DNA from: an uncultured Gemmatimonadota bacterium
GTDB taxonomy: Bacteria; Gemmatimonadota; Gemmatimonadetes; Gemmatimonadales; GWC2-71-9
Direction: 5' to 3'
Length of the DNA: 12,131 nt
Assembly (NCBI GenBank): GCA_946480845.1
Contig: CAMLLJ010000072.1
Coordinates: 1 to 12,131, forward strand
Below, in pieces: positions 6,710 through 12,131 of this stretch. The stretch's first letter is position 1; each line of letters starts with the position of its first letter. The position numbers and the translations under genes are program-made. The notes under the pieces were generated by a model. The model worked only from the letters and a program-made list of their open reading frames with translations. It was not told where the DNA came from and made no database searches.

Positions 6710-7009
6710 CTACTCGTCCGGGGGACAGAAGGGCGGGCACGGCTGCATGTTCTCCGCGACGGTGCCCTGCCACAGGTCGCGCCCGTCGGCATCGGCCGCG
6801 ACCACCACGAAGGTATCGTGCCCCTTCTCGTGGCGCGCATGGTAGATCCGGAGCCCGGCGCAGGACGGCTGGGCCAGCATCTTCACCAGCACGTCGCGGC
6901 CGAAGAACCCGCCCCGGGTGTGCCCCGGCGCGGCCTGGCCCCGCCAGCTCTGGATGTACTTCCGCGCGGTGGCGGCATCGATCTCCTGCGGCTCCTTGCC
7001 CGTGAACAT
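6710..7009 (-). CDS. Small hypothetical protein with GGFFGRD motif and CPPFCPP tail
   Basis: 99 aa, soluble, no signal peptide. The N-terminal helix (IDAATARKYIQSWRG, 10-24) leads to GGFFGRDVLVKMLAQPSCAG (33-52), then LRIYHARHEKGHDTFVVVAADADGRDL as a probable beta hairpin (53-79), and the protein ends PCPPFCPPDE with Cys91 and Cys95 spaced CxxxC; Cys50 is the only other cysteine. The tail could bind metal or form a disulfide, but nothing proves it. I recall unnamed Bacteroidota proteins with the same order (a GxxFGRxxL helix, a GxRxY strand, a CPPxCPP end); I cannot assign a function. ATG 7009 has an AAGG 6 nt upstream. It is 1 nt from the membrane-protein start, so the pair is almost surely cotranslated. 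Confidence 0.75.
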   Translation of the reverse strand: MFTGKEPQEIDAATARKYIQSWRGQAAPGHTRGGFFGRDVLVKMLAQPSCAGLRIYHARHEKGHDTFVVVAADADGRDLWQGTVAENMQPCPPFCPPDE

Positions 7010-7036
7010 GGGTGCCTTCTCGAAAGGGTTCTGGTC

Positions 7037-7071
7037 TGGCGGGAAAGACGCCCGCGGTCAGGCCGCGGGCG
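7037..7071 (-). terminator. GC-rich hairpin at the 3' end of the 117-aa gene, possible weak terminator
   Basis: On the minus strand a perfect 9-bp stem, CGCCCGCGG with CCGCGGGCG (7071-7063 and 7057-7049), encloses a 5-nt loop. The stop codon TGA (7060-7058) lies in the loop. It is followed by TCTTTCC, a short T-rich run and not a full U-tract. It could be a leaky intrinsic terminator or a transcript-end stabiliser separating the first gene from the downstream sensor operon. Such a stem is not rare by chance in this base composition. Confidence 0.4.
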
Positions 7072-7411
7072 GGGTCAGCAGGCGGATGCGGCCCTCGCGC
7101 CGGAGCGCGCGCATGACCTGTCCGCACACGTCGTCGATGGTGCGGGCGCAGTAGAACTGGATCGAAGGGATCTGCACGCCGAAGACCTCCTCGAGCGCCT
7201 GGCGGTAGCGCTCGATGTCCTGCTGGTCCCAGCGGACATCGTGGTAGAGGTGGATGTCCACGTGCAGGGCACTGAACGTCCAGGTGCCGGTGAGCGCCAC
7301 CACGAGACTCCGCGCGTAGAGCTGGACCTCGCGGTCGGTATAGTCCGAGCGGATGTGCGACTGTTCCCGCTTCATGAGCAGATCGATGTCCCGCCGTACA
7401 CTGGGCAACAC
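7058..7411 (-). CDS. Hypothetical protein with acyl-carrier-like C-terminal half
   Basis: 117 aa, soluble. The start is GTG 7411-7409, chosen because GAGGA lies 4 nt upstream; an in-frame ATG at 7375 lacks one. The N-terminal part (SVRRDIDLLMKREQ, then DYTDREVQLYARSLVVALTGTWTF) is unfamiliar. The C-terminal part reads IERYRQALEEVFGVQIPSIQFYCARTIDDVCGQVMRALR (66-104), which resembles helices II to IV of acyl carrier proteins ('LE..FgI.Ip......Tv.dv...v'). The DSL motif whose Ser carries phosphopantetheine is absent; that region reads HDVRWDQQD. If the resemblance is real, it would be a non-loadable carrier-like fold, perhaps an interaction module. This is my reading of the pattern only. It is the first gene of the leftward series behind a plausible promoter. 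Function unknown. Confidence 0.65.
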   Translation of the reverse strand: MLPSVRRDIDLLMKREQSHIRSDYTDREVQLYARSLVVALTGTWTFSALHVDIHLYHDVRWDQQDIERYRQALEEVFGVQIPSIQFYCARTIDDVCGQVMRALRREGRIRLLTPPAA

Positions 7412-7415
7412 GGTG

Positions 7416-7420
7416 TCCTC
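7416..7420 (-). promoter_or_regulatory. Ribosome binding site (GAGGA) deciding the GTG start at 7411
   Basis: GAGGA stands 4 nt before GTG 7411. It favours that codon over ATG 7375, which has no comparable site. Confidence 0.5.
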
Positions 7421-7467
7421 GCTCTGGCCGACAGTCCGGGGCCGGCCCTCAGGGGTTCGGGGAGGCC

Positions 7468-7496
7468 ACTATAACACATGCCGGCGATTCTGTCGT
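7468..7496 (-). promoter_or_regulatory. Sigma-70-like promoter for the leftward gene series
   Basis: On the minus strand, ACGACA (7496-7491; four of six matches to TTGACA) is followed after 17 bp by TATAGT (7473-7468; five of six matches to TATAAT). Transcription would begin near 7461, giving a leader of about 50 nt before GTG 7411. It stands in the least GC-rich stretch of the window. Confidence 0.5.
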
Positions 7497-7502
7497 CTAG
7501 TA

Positions 7503-7536
7503 GTTTCCGAATCTAGAAATTTGACAGTGCGGAAAC
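7503..7536. repeat. 7-bp inverted repeat in the divergent gap, possible operator
   Basis: GTTTCCG (7503-7509) and CGGAAAC (7530-7536) are perfect inverted copies with a 20-bp AT-richer spacer holding the palindrome TCTAGA (7512-7517). The centre falls about 58 bp upstream of the predicted leftward start, a typical activator position. It may be an operator for a dimeric regulator, but a repeat this short can occur by chance. Confidence 0.3.
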
Positions 7537-7557
7537 CCGGCGGCCCCCGGCGCCGTA
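7531..7557 (+). promoter_or_regulatory. ECF-sigma-like promoter candidate for the serine hydrolase
   Basis: GGAAAC (7531-7536) is followed after 17 bp by CGTA (7554-7557), resembling promoters of extracytoplasmic-function sigma factors ('GGAAC/TGAAAC, about 16-17 bp, CGTA/CGTC'). It points toward the exported serine hydrolase at 7618, with about 50 nt of leader. No sigma-70 promoter is visible for that gene. Confidence 0.3.
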
Positions 7558-7617
7558 GCGGGTGAGGGCCCACCGACTCTCGGCGGCGCCCGTATCCCGT
7601 TATGGAGCCGTGACTTG

Positions 7618-8784
7618 ATGCGTCTGCACCGGTTCGCCGCCATCGCCGCCTTCGCGCTCCTGCCCGTCGGCGTCGCCGCCCAATCCGCCGCGCCGGCGGC
7701 GCCCGCCGCTTCCGCTTCGGCCATCAGGGCGCGGGTCCAGGCCGCCCTCGACTCGATCCGGGCCGGGGGCACGTTTCCCGGCATGAGTGCCGGCATCGCG
7801 CTGCCCGACGGTCAGGTCCTCTCGCTCGCCACCGGCCTCGCCGATACCGCCCTCCGCACGCCCCTCGGGCCGGACGCCCTCCTGCTCGCCGGGAGCGTCG
7901 GCAAGACCTACGTCGCGGCGGTGGCGCTGCAGCTCGTTGCGGAGGGGAAGCTCGCGCTCGACGAGCCGGTCTCGACGTACCTGGGCACGGAGCCGTGGTT
8001 CTCCCGGCTGCCCAACGCCGCGGCGATCACCGTGCGGATGCTCATGAACCACACCAGCGGCCTGGTGCGCTACGAGTTCAAGCCCGAATTCACCCGGGAC
8101 CTCACCGCGAACCCCGACAAGGTCTGGCGGCCGGCGGAGCTGGTGGCGTACATCCTCGACACCGAGGCCCCCTTCCCCGCCGGCGGCGGGTGGGACTACT
8201 CGGACACCAACTACATCGTGCTGGGCATGATCATCGAGCGGGTCGCGGGCGCCACGCTCAATGACGAGATTGCGCGCCGGCTGCTGCGCCCGCTCGGGCT
8301 CGCCCGCACGGTCCCCTCGGACCGCCGGGAGATTCCCGGCCTCGCCCAGGGCTACGCCGGCCCCGGCAACCCGTTCGGCGGGACCGACGCGATGATCGTG
8401 GACGGGAAGTTCGCCATCAATCCGCAGTTCGAATGGGCAGGCGGGGGCTACGCGGTATCGGGGGGCGACCTGGCGCGCTGGGCGAAGGCGCTCTACGAAG
8501 GGCGGGCGTTCGATGCTTCGCTGGTGGCGGAGATGGTGGACGGCGTCCCCGCGAAGCTCGGCCCCGAGGCGCGCTACGGCCTGGGCGTGATCGTCCGGCC
8601 CACGCCGCTCGGGCCGAGCTGGGGACACAGCGGGTTCTTTCCGGGATACGTGACCGAGATGCGGTACTTCCCGGAGCACCGGATCGCCGTCGCGTTCCTC
8701 ATCAATACCAGCGTGCCGCGCGCGCTCGGGCGGAGCCCGGGCGCCGTCATCGACGCGCTGGCGCGAGCGGCGCTGGCGCCATGA
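7618..8784 (+). CDS. Secreted class C beta-lactamase-fold serine hydrolase
   Basis: 388 aa. ATG 7618 is preferred over the adjacent TTG 7615; GGAG lies 10 nt upstream. A signal peptide is clear (MRLHRFAAIAAFALLPVGVAAQ, cleavage after about 21), then an Ala/Pro linker. The beta-lactamase/PBP4* fold follows: nucleophile Ser93 with Lys96 in AGSVGKTY, the Tyr194-Ser-Asp motif in WDYSDTNYIVLGM replacing the usual YSN, and the third motif His337-Ser-Gly in WGHSGFFPGY. NHTSGL (144-149) and the ARYGLGVIV stretch (318-326) are also typical. Family members hydrolyse D-amino-acid peptides, esters or peptidoglycan-related amides outside the cytoplasm; true beta-lactamase activity is not implied. It is monocistronic or loosely followed by the pyruvyl transferase 120 bp on. 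The substrate is unknown. Confidence 0.92.
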   Translation: MRLHRFAAIAAFALLPVGVAAQSAAPAAPAASASAIRARVQAALDSIRAGGTFPGMSAGIALPDGQVLSLATGLADTALRTPLGPDALLLAGSVGKTYVAAVALQLVAEGKLALDEPVSTYLGTEPWFSRLPNAAAITVRMLMNHTSGLVRYEFKPEFTRDLTANPDKVWRPAELVAYILDTEAPFPAGGGWDYSDTNYIVLGMIIERVAGATLNDEIARRLLRPLGLARTVPSDRREIPGLAQGYAGPGNPFGGTDAMIVDGKFAINPQFEWAGGGYAVSGGDLARWAKALYEGRAFDASLVAEMVDGVPAKLGPEARYGLGVIVRPTPLGPSWGHSGFFPGYVTEMRYFPEHRIAVAFLINTSVPRALGRSPGAVIDALARAALAP

Positions 8785-8834
8785 CGTAAGCGGCAGCTGC
8801 AGTGGCGAGGGTCACGGTCCGGGCCCTTGCGTGG

Positions 8835-8843
8835 TGCTAGAAT
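8835..8843 (+). promoter_or_regulatory. Extended -10 element (TGcTAGAAT) before the pyruvyl transferase
   Basis: TGC followed by TAGAAT (8838-8843) matches an extended -10 with one mismatch; no good -35 is seen. Transcription would start near 8850. That places the alternative ATG 8842 upstream of the transcript start and favours GTG 8905. The rest of the 120-bp gap (8785-8904) shows no other clear element. Confidence 0.4.
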
Positions 8844-8904
8844 GGCTGGCCATGACGATTCCCCTACCGGCAGGCACGCGCGTCTCGGGCATCGCGGTCG
8901 CGCC

Positions 8905-9852
8905 GTGAAGCTCCACTACTACCGCGACGCCTGGGGCAACTTCGGGGACGACCTCAATCCCTGGCTCTGGCCGCGGCTCCTCCCCGGCTTCTTCGACGGC
9001 CGCGCCGACACGATCTTCCTGGGCATCGGCACGCTGCTCAACCACCGGGCGCCGCCCGGGCCGCGCAAGGTGGTCTTCGGCGCCGGCGCCGGCTACGGCG
9101 ATCCGCCCCAGCTCGACGAGCGCTGGCACTTCCACTTCGTGCGCGGACCGCTGACGGCCGGACGGCTGGGACTCGCGCCCGGGCTGGCGATCGCCGACCC
9201 GGCGTACCTCACCACGCTCGCCTTCGATCCTGCAGGGGCACGGCGGAAAACCGTCGCCTTCATGCCGCACCACTTCGGCACCCACGACTACGACTGGCGG
9301 CCGCTCTGCCGCCGGGCGGGGCTCGAGTACCTGGATCCCGCGGCGCCGGTGCCGTCCCTGCTCCGGAAGATCGCCGGCGCGCGCTTCGTGATCGCCGACG
9401 CGATGCACGCGGCCATCGTCGCCGACGCCTTCCGGGTGCCCTGGGTCCCGGTGGCGATCTACAAGAGGCACAGTGCCTTCAAGTGGGACGACTGGTGCCG
9501 CTCGATGGAGATGCCCTATGAGCCCGCGCGGATCGAGCCGCTCTACGACAACTCGAGCCAGCGGCCGCTCCGGCGCTTCCACGGTTACGTGCGCCGGGTC
9601 TGGCGCACCCGCTCGCCCACCCGCTACGGACGGGGCCCTGAGCGCGAGGTGAGTCCTTCGGAAGCGGTCGAGCGCACGCTCGACCAGCTGTCCACGCTGC
9701 GCTCGCGTGAGGCGGACGCCCGGCTCAGCAGCGACGCCGTGCTGGCCGACCGCATGCAGCGGCTCACCGAGGCACTCCGGCAGCTTCCGGCACGGGAGCT
9801 CGCACCAGCCGCACGCGCAGTCCCCCGTTCGACGTCTCCGCAAGCGTCCTGA
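8905..9852 (+). CDS. Polysaccharide pyruvyl transferase family protein (ExoV-like)
   Basis: 315 aa from GTG 8905. This start puts the family's usual opening MKLHYYRDAWGNFGDDLNPW at residue 1; ATG 8842 would add 21 residues of unconvincing sequence. Recognisable parts are FLGIGTLL (38-45), VVFGAGAGYG (56-65), FVRGPLTAGRLG (78-89), ADPAYL (97-102), AFMPHH (118-123) and ADAMHAAIVADAFRVPWVPV (164-183). The family transfers pyruvate from phosphoenolpyruvate to form ketals on cell-surface or exported polysaccharides, in the cytoplasm. Residues about 240-315 form a helical, charged tail (EAVERTLDQLSTLRSREADA...) beyond the usual core. No glycosyltransferase or polymerase genes flank it. Its last 89 bp overlap, antisense, the methyltransferase gene. 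Confidence 0.87.
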   Translation: MKLHYYRDAWGNFGDDLNPWLWPRLLPGFFDGRADTIFLGIGTLLNHRAPPGPRKVVFGAGAGYGDPPQLDERWHFHFVRGPLTAGRLGLAPGLAIADPAYLTTLAFDPAGARRKTVAFMPHHFGTHDYDWRPLCRRAGLEYLDPAAPVPSLLRKIAGARFVIADAMHAAIVADAFRVPWVPVAIYKRHSAFKWDDWCRSMEMPYEPARIEPLYDNSSQRPLRRFHGYVRRVWRTRSPTRYGRGPEREVSPSEAVERTLDQLSTLRSREADARLSSDAVLADRMQRLTEALRQLPARELAPAARAVPRSTSPQAS

Positions 9853-10888
9853 AGCCGAGCCCCACCTGCCGCTCCAGCTCGGCGTGCGGCGAGAGCATCA
9901 CCAGGTCCCACCCCGGACAGGCGCGCCGCAGGACGTTGCCGAGCTGCGCGTAGAGGTCGCGCAGGCGCTTCCGCTCGCCGACGCGCGCGCCGTAGGGCGG
10001 GTTGGTGGCCACGAGCCCGCGCTCGGCGCCGGGCGCAATCGAGGAGACGGCGGCGCGGCGGATCTCCAGATCGGCGGAGACGCCGGCGCGGGCGGCATTG
10101 GCCTCGGCGGCCGCCACCGCGCCGGCATCGCGATCGGAGGCCATGAGCGGCGCCGGCGCACGCGCGAGCCGTTCCGCCTCCGCGGCCTCGCGCACCTCGC
10201 GCCAGACCGGCGGCTCGAAGCTCGGCCACTCCTCGAACGCGAAGCCGCGCCCGAGCCCCGGTGCGATCCGCCGGGCGATCAGCGCGCCTTCGATCGCAAT
10301 CGTGCCCGAGCCCGCGAACGGATCGAGCAGCGGCACCGACCCGTCCCAGCCGGCCGCGAGCAGCAGGCCCGCCGCGAGCGTTTCCCGGAGCGGGGCCTTC
10401 GCCACGGCCTGGCGGTATCCGCGCCGGTGCAGCAGTTCGCCCGACGAATCCACGCTCACCGTGCACTGGTCGCGAAAGAGCCGCACGTGGAAGCGCTCCG
10501 GGCCGCCGGCGCTCGCTCCCGGCACCGCGCGCGCCAGTGCGGCGGCCAGCCGCTCGGCCACGCCGCGCTGGTGGTAGAGCTTCGACTTGCGGCTGGTGAC
10601 GTGAAATGCCGCGCCGGCGCCGGGCGCGATGTAGTCGGCCCAGGGGAGCCTGGCGGCATGGCGCTCCAGCTCGGCGAAGGTATGGGCGTGGAACGTCGCG
10701 ATGCGGAGCAGCACGCGCGAGGCGGTGCGGAGCCTCAGGTTGGCGGCGTAGAGGCCGGCAGGGCTGGTGCGGAACGCAATGCCGCCGGGCTCGATGTGGC
10801 CGGGAACGATGCCGATGGCGCTGAGCTCCGCGGCGGTGACGGCCTCGAGCCCCGGATGGGTGACGGCCCAGCCGTCGAGCGAATCCAT
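9764..10888 (-). CDS. THUMP-domain class I SAM-dependent RNA methyltransferase (RlmL/Trm14-like)
   Basis: 374 aa. The N-terminal segment (GWAVTHPGLEAVTAAELSAI, from residue 6) and a THUMP-like RNA-binding region (about 45-150, with AAFHVTSRKSKLYHQRGVAE) precede a Rossmann methyltransferase: LLDPFAGSGTIAIEGALIAR (187-206) for SAM binding, SDRDAGAVAAAEANA (251-265) as the acidic-loop region, and NPPYGARVG (296-304), the catalytic NPPY of N-methylating enzymes. Relatives make N2-methylguanosine in 23S rRNA or tRNA; the exact base cannot be told, and it lacks the RlmK half of the fused enterobacterial enzyme. ATG 10888 shares one base with the TPR gene stop (TGATG), so the two are coupled. The ending LRVRLVRAPVPEA is family-like, so the overlap with the convergent gene is probably genuine. 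Confidence 0.9.
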   Translation of the reverse strand: MDSLDGWAVTHPGLEAVTAAELSAIGIVPGHIEPGGIAFRTSPAGLYAANLRLRTASRVLLRIATFHAHTFAELERHAARLPWADYIAPGAGAAFHVTSRKSKLYHQRGVAERLAAALARAVPGASAGGPERFHVRLFRDQCTVSVDSSGELLHRRGYRQAVAKAPLRETLAAGLLLAAGWDGSVPLLDPFAGSGTIAIEGALIARRIAPGLGRGFAFEEWPSFEPPVWREVREAAEAERLARAPAPLMASDRDAGAVAAAEANAARAGVSADLEIRRAAVSSIAPGAERGLVATNPPYGARVGERKRLRDLYAQLGNVLRRACPGWDLVMLSPHAELERQVGLGFRTLAETSNGGLRVRLVRAPVPEAAGVPR

Positions 10889-12131
10889 CAGCGCCCGGTG
10901 CGCCGCGCCATGACGGCCGGGTCGAGGCCGAGCGCGCGCGCCACGGCCGCAAAGCGCGGATCGCCGCGGAGCGGATCGAACCAGGTCGCCGTGAGCGACA
11001 TCTGCAGCAGGTATGGATCGCGCGCGGCGGCGGCGCGCTCCAGCCAATCGAGCGCTCGCGGCAGCTCGCCGAGCCCGATGTACGCCACCGAGACCGGCGA
11101 CGCCGCGCCGCCGGCCGCCGCGTCCTGCTCCAGCGCGGCCGCGAGCCGCTTCGCGTCCGCCTGGCGCCCGGTCCTCGCGTACGCGAGCGCGAGCACCCCG
11201 CGGAAAAGCGCGACTTGGGGCGCGAGCGCAACGGCACGCTCCAGCGCCGGCACGGCCGACGCGGGGTCCCCGGCGAAGAGGTGCGACGAGCCGAGGAACG
11301 CGTGGCCGGTCCAGAGGTCGGGGGCCAGCGCCAGCGCGCGCTTCCCCGTCGCGATGCCGGCCTCCGGTTCCCCGGCGAGGGTGAGCATGTAGCCCAGCTC
11401 GGCCGCGATGATGGGCGAGAGCGGATCGAGCTGGTGCGCCTGGCGCAGCGCGGCCGCGGCCTCGGCGAGCCGGCCGGTGATCACCAGCACCTCGCCGTGC
11501 CACTGGTGCGCCGCCGCCGAGGTGGGATCGAGCGCCAGCGCGCGGCGGAGCGACCGCTCGCTCAGGCTCCATTGGCCGGTGGTGCGGTACACCAGGCCGA
11601 GCGTCGCATGCGCCTCCGCGAGCGTGCTGTCCAGGGCGATCGCCCGCTCGGCGTGGGTCTGGGCGAGGGGGAGCACCGAATCGGAGGGCGTGGCGCCGTA
11701 GACCGGGAGCAGGGCCAGTGCGTCGGCCAGCCCGGCGTGGGCCGCGGCGAATGCCGGGTCGCGGGCGATCGCCTCCTCGAAATGGGCTGCCGCCGAGCGC
11801 AGCGCCGCTTCGCCGCGCTGGTGCCAGAAGTAGCGGCCCTTGAGGTAGAGATCGTAGGCCGCGAGGTCGCGGCTGCGCCGGCCCGGCGTCGGCCCGGGCG
11901 CCACGGCTGCGCCCGGCGCCGCACCGGCTGCCTCCGGCGCCACCAGCCTCGGCGCCAGCGCGGCGACGATCGCCCGGGCAAGCTCGTCCTGCACCTCGAA
12001 GATGTCCTTCACTTCGCGCTGGTACGATTCCGACCAGATCGAGAGCCCGTCGGCCGTGTTGCTGAGCTGCGCGGCGAGGCGGAGGCGGTTCCCCTCGCGC
12101 CGGACCGTCCCCTCGAGCACGGCGCCGACGC
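10888..12131 (-). CDS. TolB/FlgO-like plus TPR protein (N-terminus beyond window)
   Basis: The frame is open to the right edge; the visible part is about 413 codons and reads VGAVLEGTVRREGNRLRLAA at its start, which continues naturally beyond the window, so the GTG at 12120 is not the true start. The first about 55 residues are the end of the TolB/FlgO-like module common after kinase, cyclase or winged-helix domains (SIWSESYQREVKDIFEVQDE). A Pro/Ala linker follows, then about seven TPR units from LYLKGRYFWHQRGEAALRSA onward, ending in RALDWLERAAAARDPYLLQM and FDPLRGDPRFAAVARALGL, the usual C-terminus of this family. TPRs mediate protein contacts. The missing N-terminus decides whether this is a Ser/Thr kinase, cyclase or transcription regulator. 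It is coupled to the RNA methyltransferase downstream. Confidence 0.88.
   Translation of the reverse strand, partial: VGAVLEGTVRREGNRLRLAAQLSNTADGLSIWSESYQREVKDIFEVQDELARAIVAALAPRLVAPEAAGAAPGAAVAPGPTPGRRSRDLAAYDLYLKGRYFWHQRGEAALRSAAAHFEEAIARDPAFAAAHAGLADALALLPVYGATPSDSVLPLAQTHAERAIALDSTLAEAHATLGLVYRTTGQWSLSERSLRRALALDPTSAAAHQWHGEVLVITGRLAEAAAALRQAHQLDPLSPIIAAELGYMLTLAGEPEAGIATGKRALALAPDLWTGHAFLGSSHLFAGDPASAVPALERAVALAPQVALFRGVLALAYARTGRQADAKRLAAALEQDAAAGGAASPVSVAYIGLGELPRALDWLERAAAARDPYLLQMSLTATWFDPLRGDPRFAAVARALGLDPAVMARRTGR

Noticed and set aside
7521..7526. Perfect plus-strand TTGACA
   Set aside because: The bases at -10 spacing (CCCCCG around 7544) are nothing like TATAAT, so it is probably not a working -35 for the serine hydrolase.
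7600..8679. 359-codon minus-strand open frame opposite the serine hydrolase
   Set aside because: The plus strand has a signal peptide and the SxxK, YSD and HSG motifs; the reverse frame is compositional shadow.
8842..8904. Longer pyruvyl transferase start at ATG 8842
   Set aside because: It adds 21 residues that do not look like the family, and the likely transcription start falls downstream of it.
9666..9685. Perfect 9-bp palindrome GGTCGAGCG-CA-CGCTCGACC
   Set aside because: It lies inside the coding sequence of the pyruvyl transferase in ordinary codons; a stem like this is expected by chance a few times in 12 kb at this GC content.
9624..11392. Long open frames at 9624-11237 (minus) and 9707-11392 (plus)
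   Set aside because: They are other-frame shadows of the methyltransferase and TPR genes, dominated by Arg, Ala and Pro.

Overview
The window is GC-rich and densely coding. It looks like a chromosomal segment of a Gemmatimonadota-type bacterium, or a close environmental relative. This is inferred from the very high GC at third codon positions, a TolB/FlgO-like plus TPR protein, an Ig-like/LVIVD surface protein, and a small HisKA_3 kinase with a NarL-type regulator. No phylogenetic marker is present, so the assignment is tentative. I see no rRNA, tRNA, CRISPR array, insertion sequence, attachment site or prophage.

Layout. From about 7.4 kb down to position 1 every gene is on the minus strand. 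In transcription order they are: a 117-aa protein with an acyl-carrier-like C-terminus (7411-7058); a 99-aa protein ending in CPPFCPPDE (7009-6710); a seven-helix membrane protein (6708-6016); a HisKA_3 histidine kinase (about 6097-5345); a NarL/FixJ response regulator (5343-4699); a DUF4279 protein (4635-4186); a YbjQ/UPF0145 protein (4189-3842); a SpoIIAA/STAS-like protein (3805-3416); a group II PLP-dependent decarboxylase (3419-1944); a secreted NTF2-like protein (1889-1383); and a secreted Ig-like/LVIVD protein that runs off the left edge (1324-1). Several junctions are overlapping or 1-nt stop/start junctions, so this is probably a few coupled transcription units.

The only clear divergent regulatory gap is 7412-7617. 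To its right on the plus strand are a secreted class C beta-lactamase-fold serine hydrolase (7618-8784) and an ExoV-like polysaccharide pyruvyl transferase (8905-9852). Two minus-strand genes enter from the right edge: a TolB-like/TPR protein (C-terminal part, 12131-10888) and a THUMP-domain RNA methyltransferase (10888-9764). The tail of the methyltransferase gene overlaps the tail of the pyruvyl transferase gene by 89 bp, antisense.

How they may work together. The most coherent unit is 7009-4699: an unnamed small protein, a seven-helix membrane protein, a kinase with one helix and no sensor domain, and a DNA-binding regulator. The membrane protein overlaps the kinase by 82 bp. I infer a sensor whose membrane input module and kinase are encoded separately. 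No target gene is shown directly. The remaining genes are mostly single-function or housekeeping-like, and I see no sign that they form one pathway.
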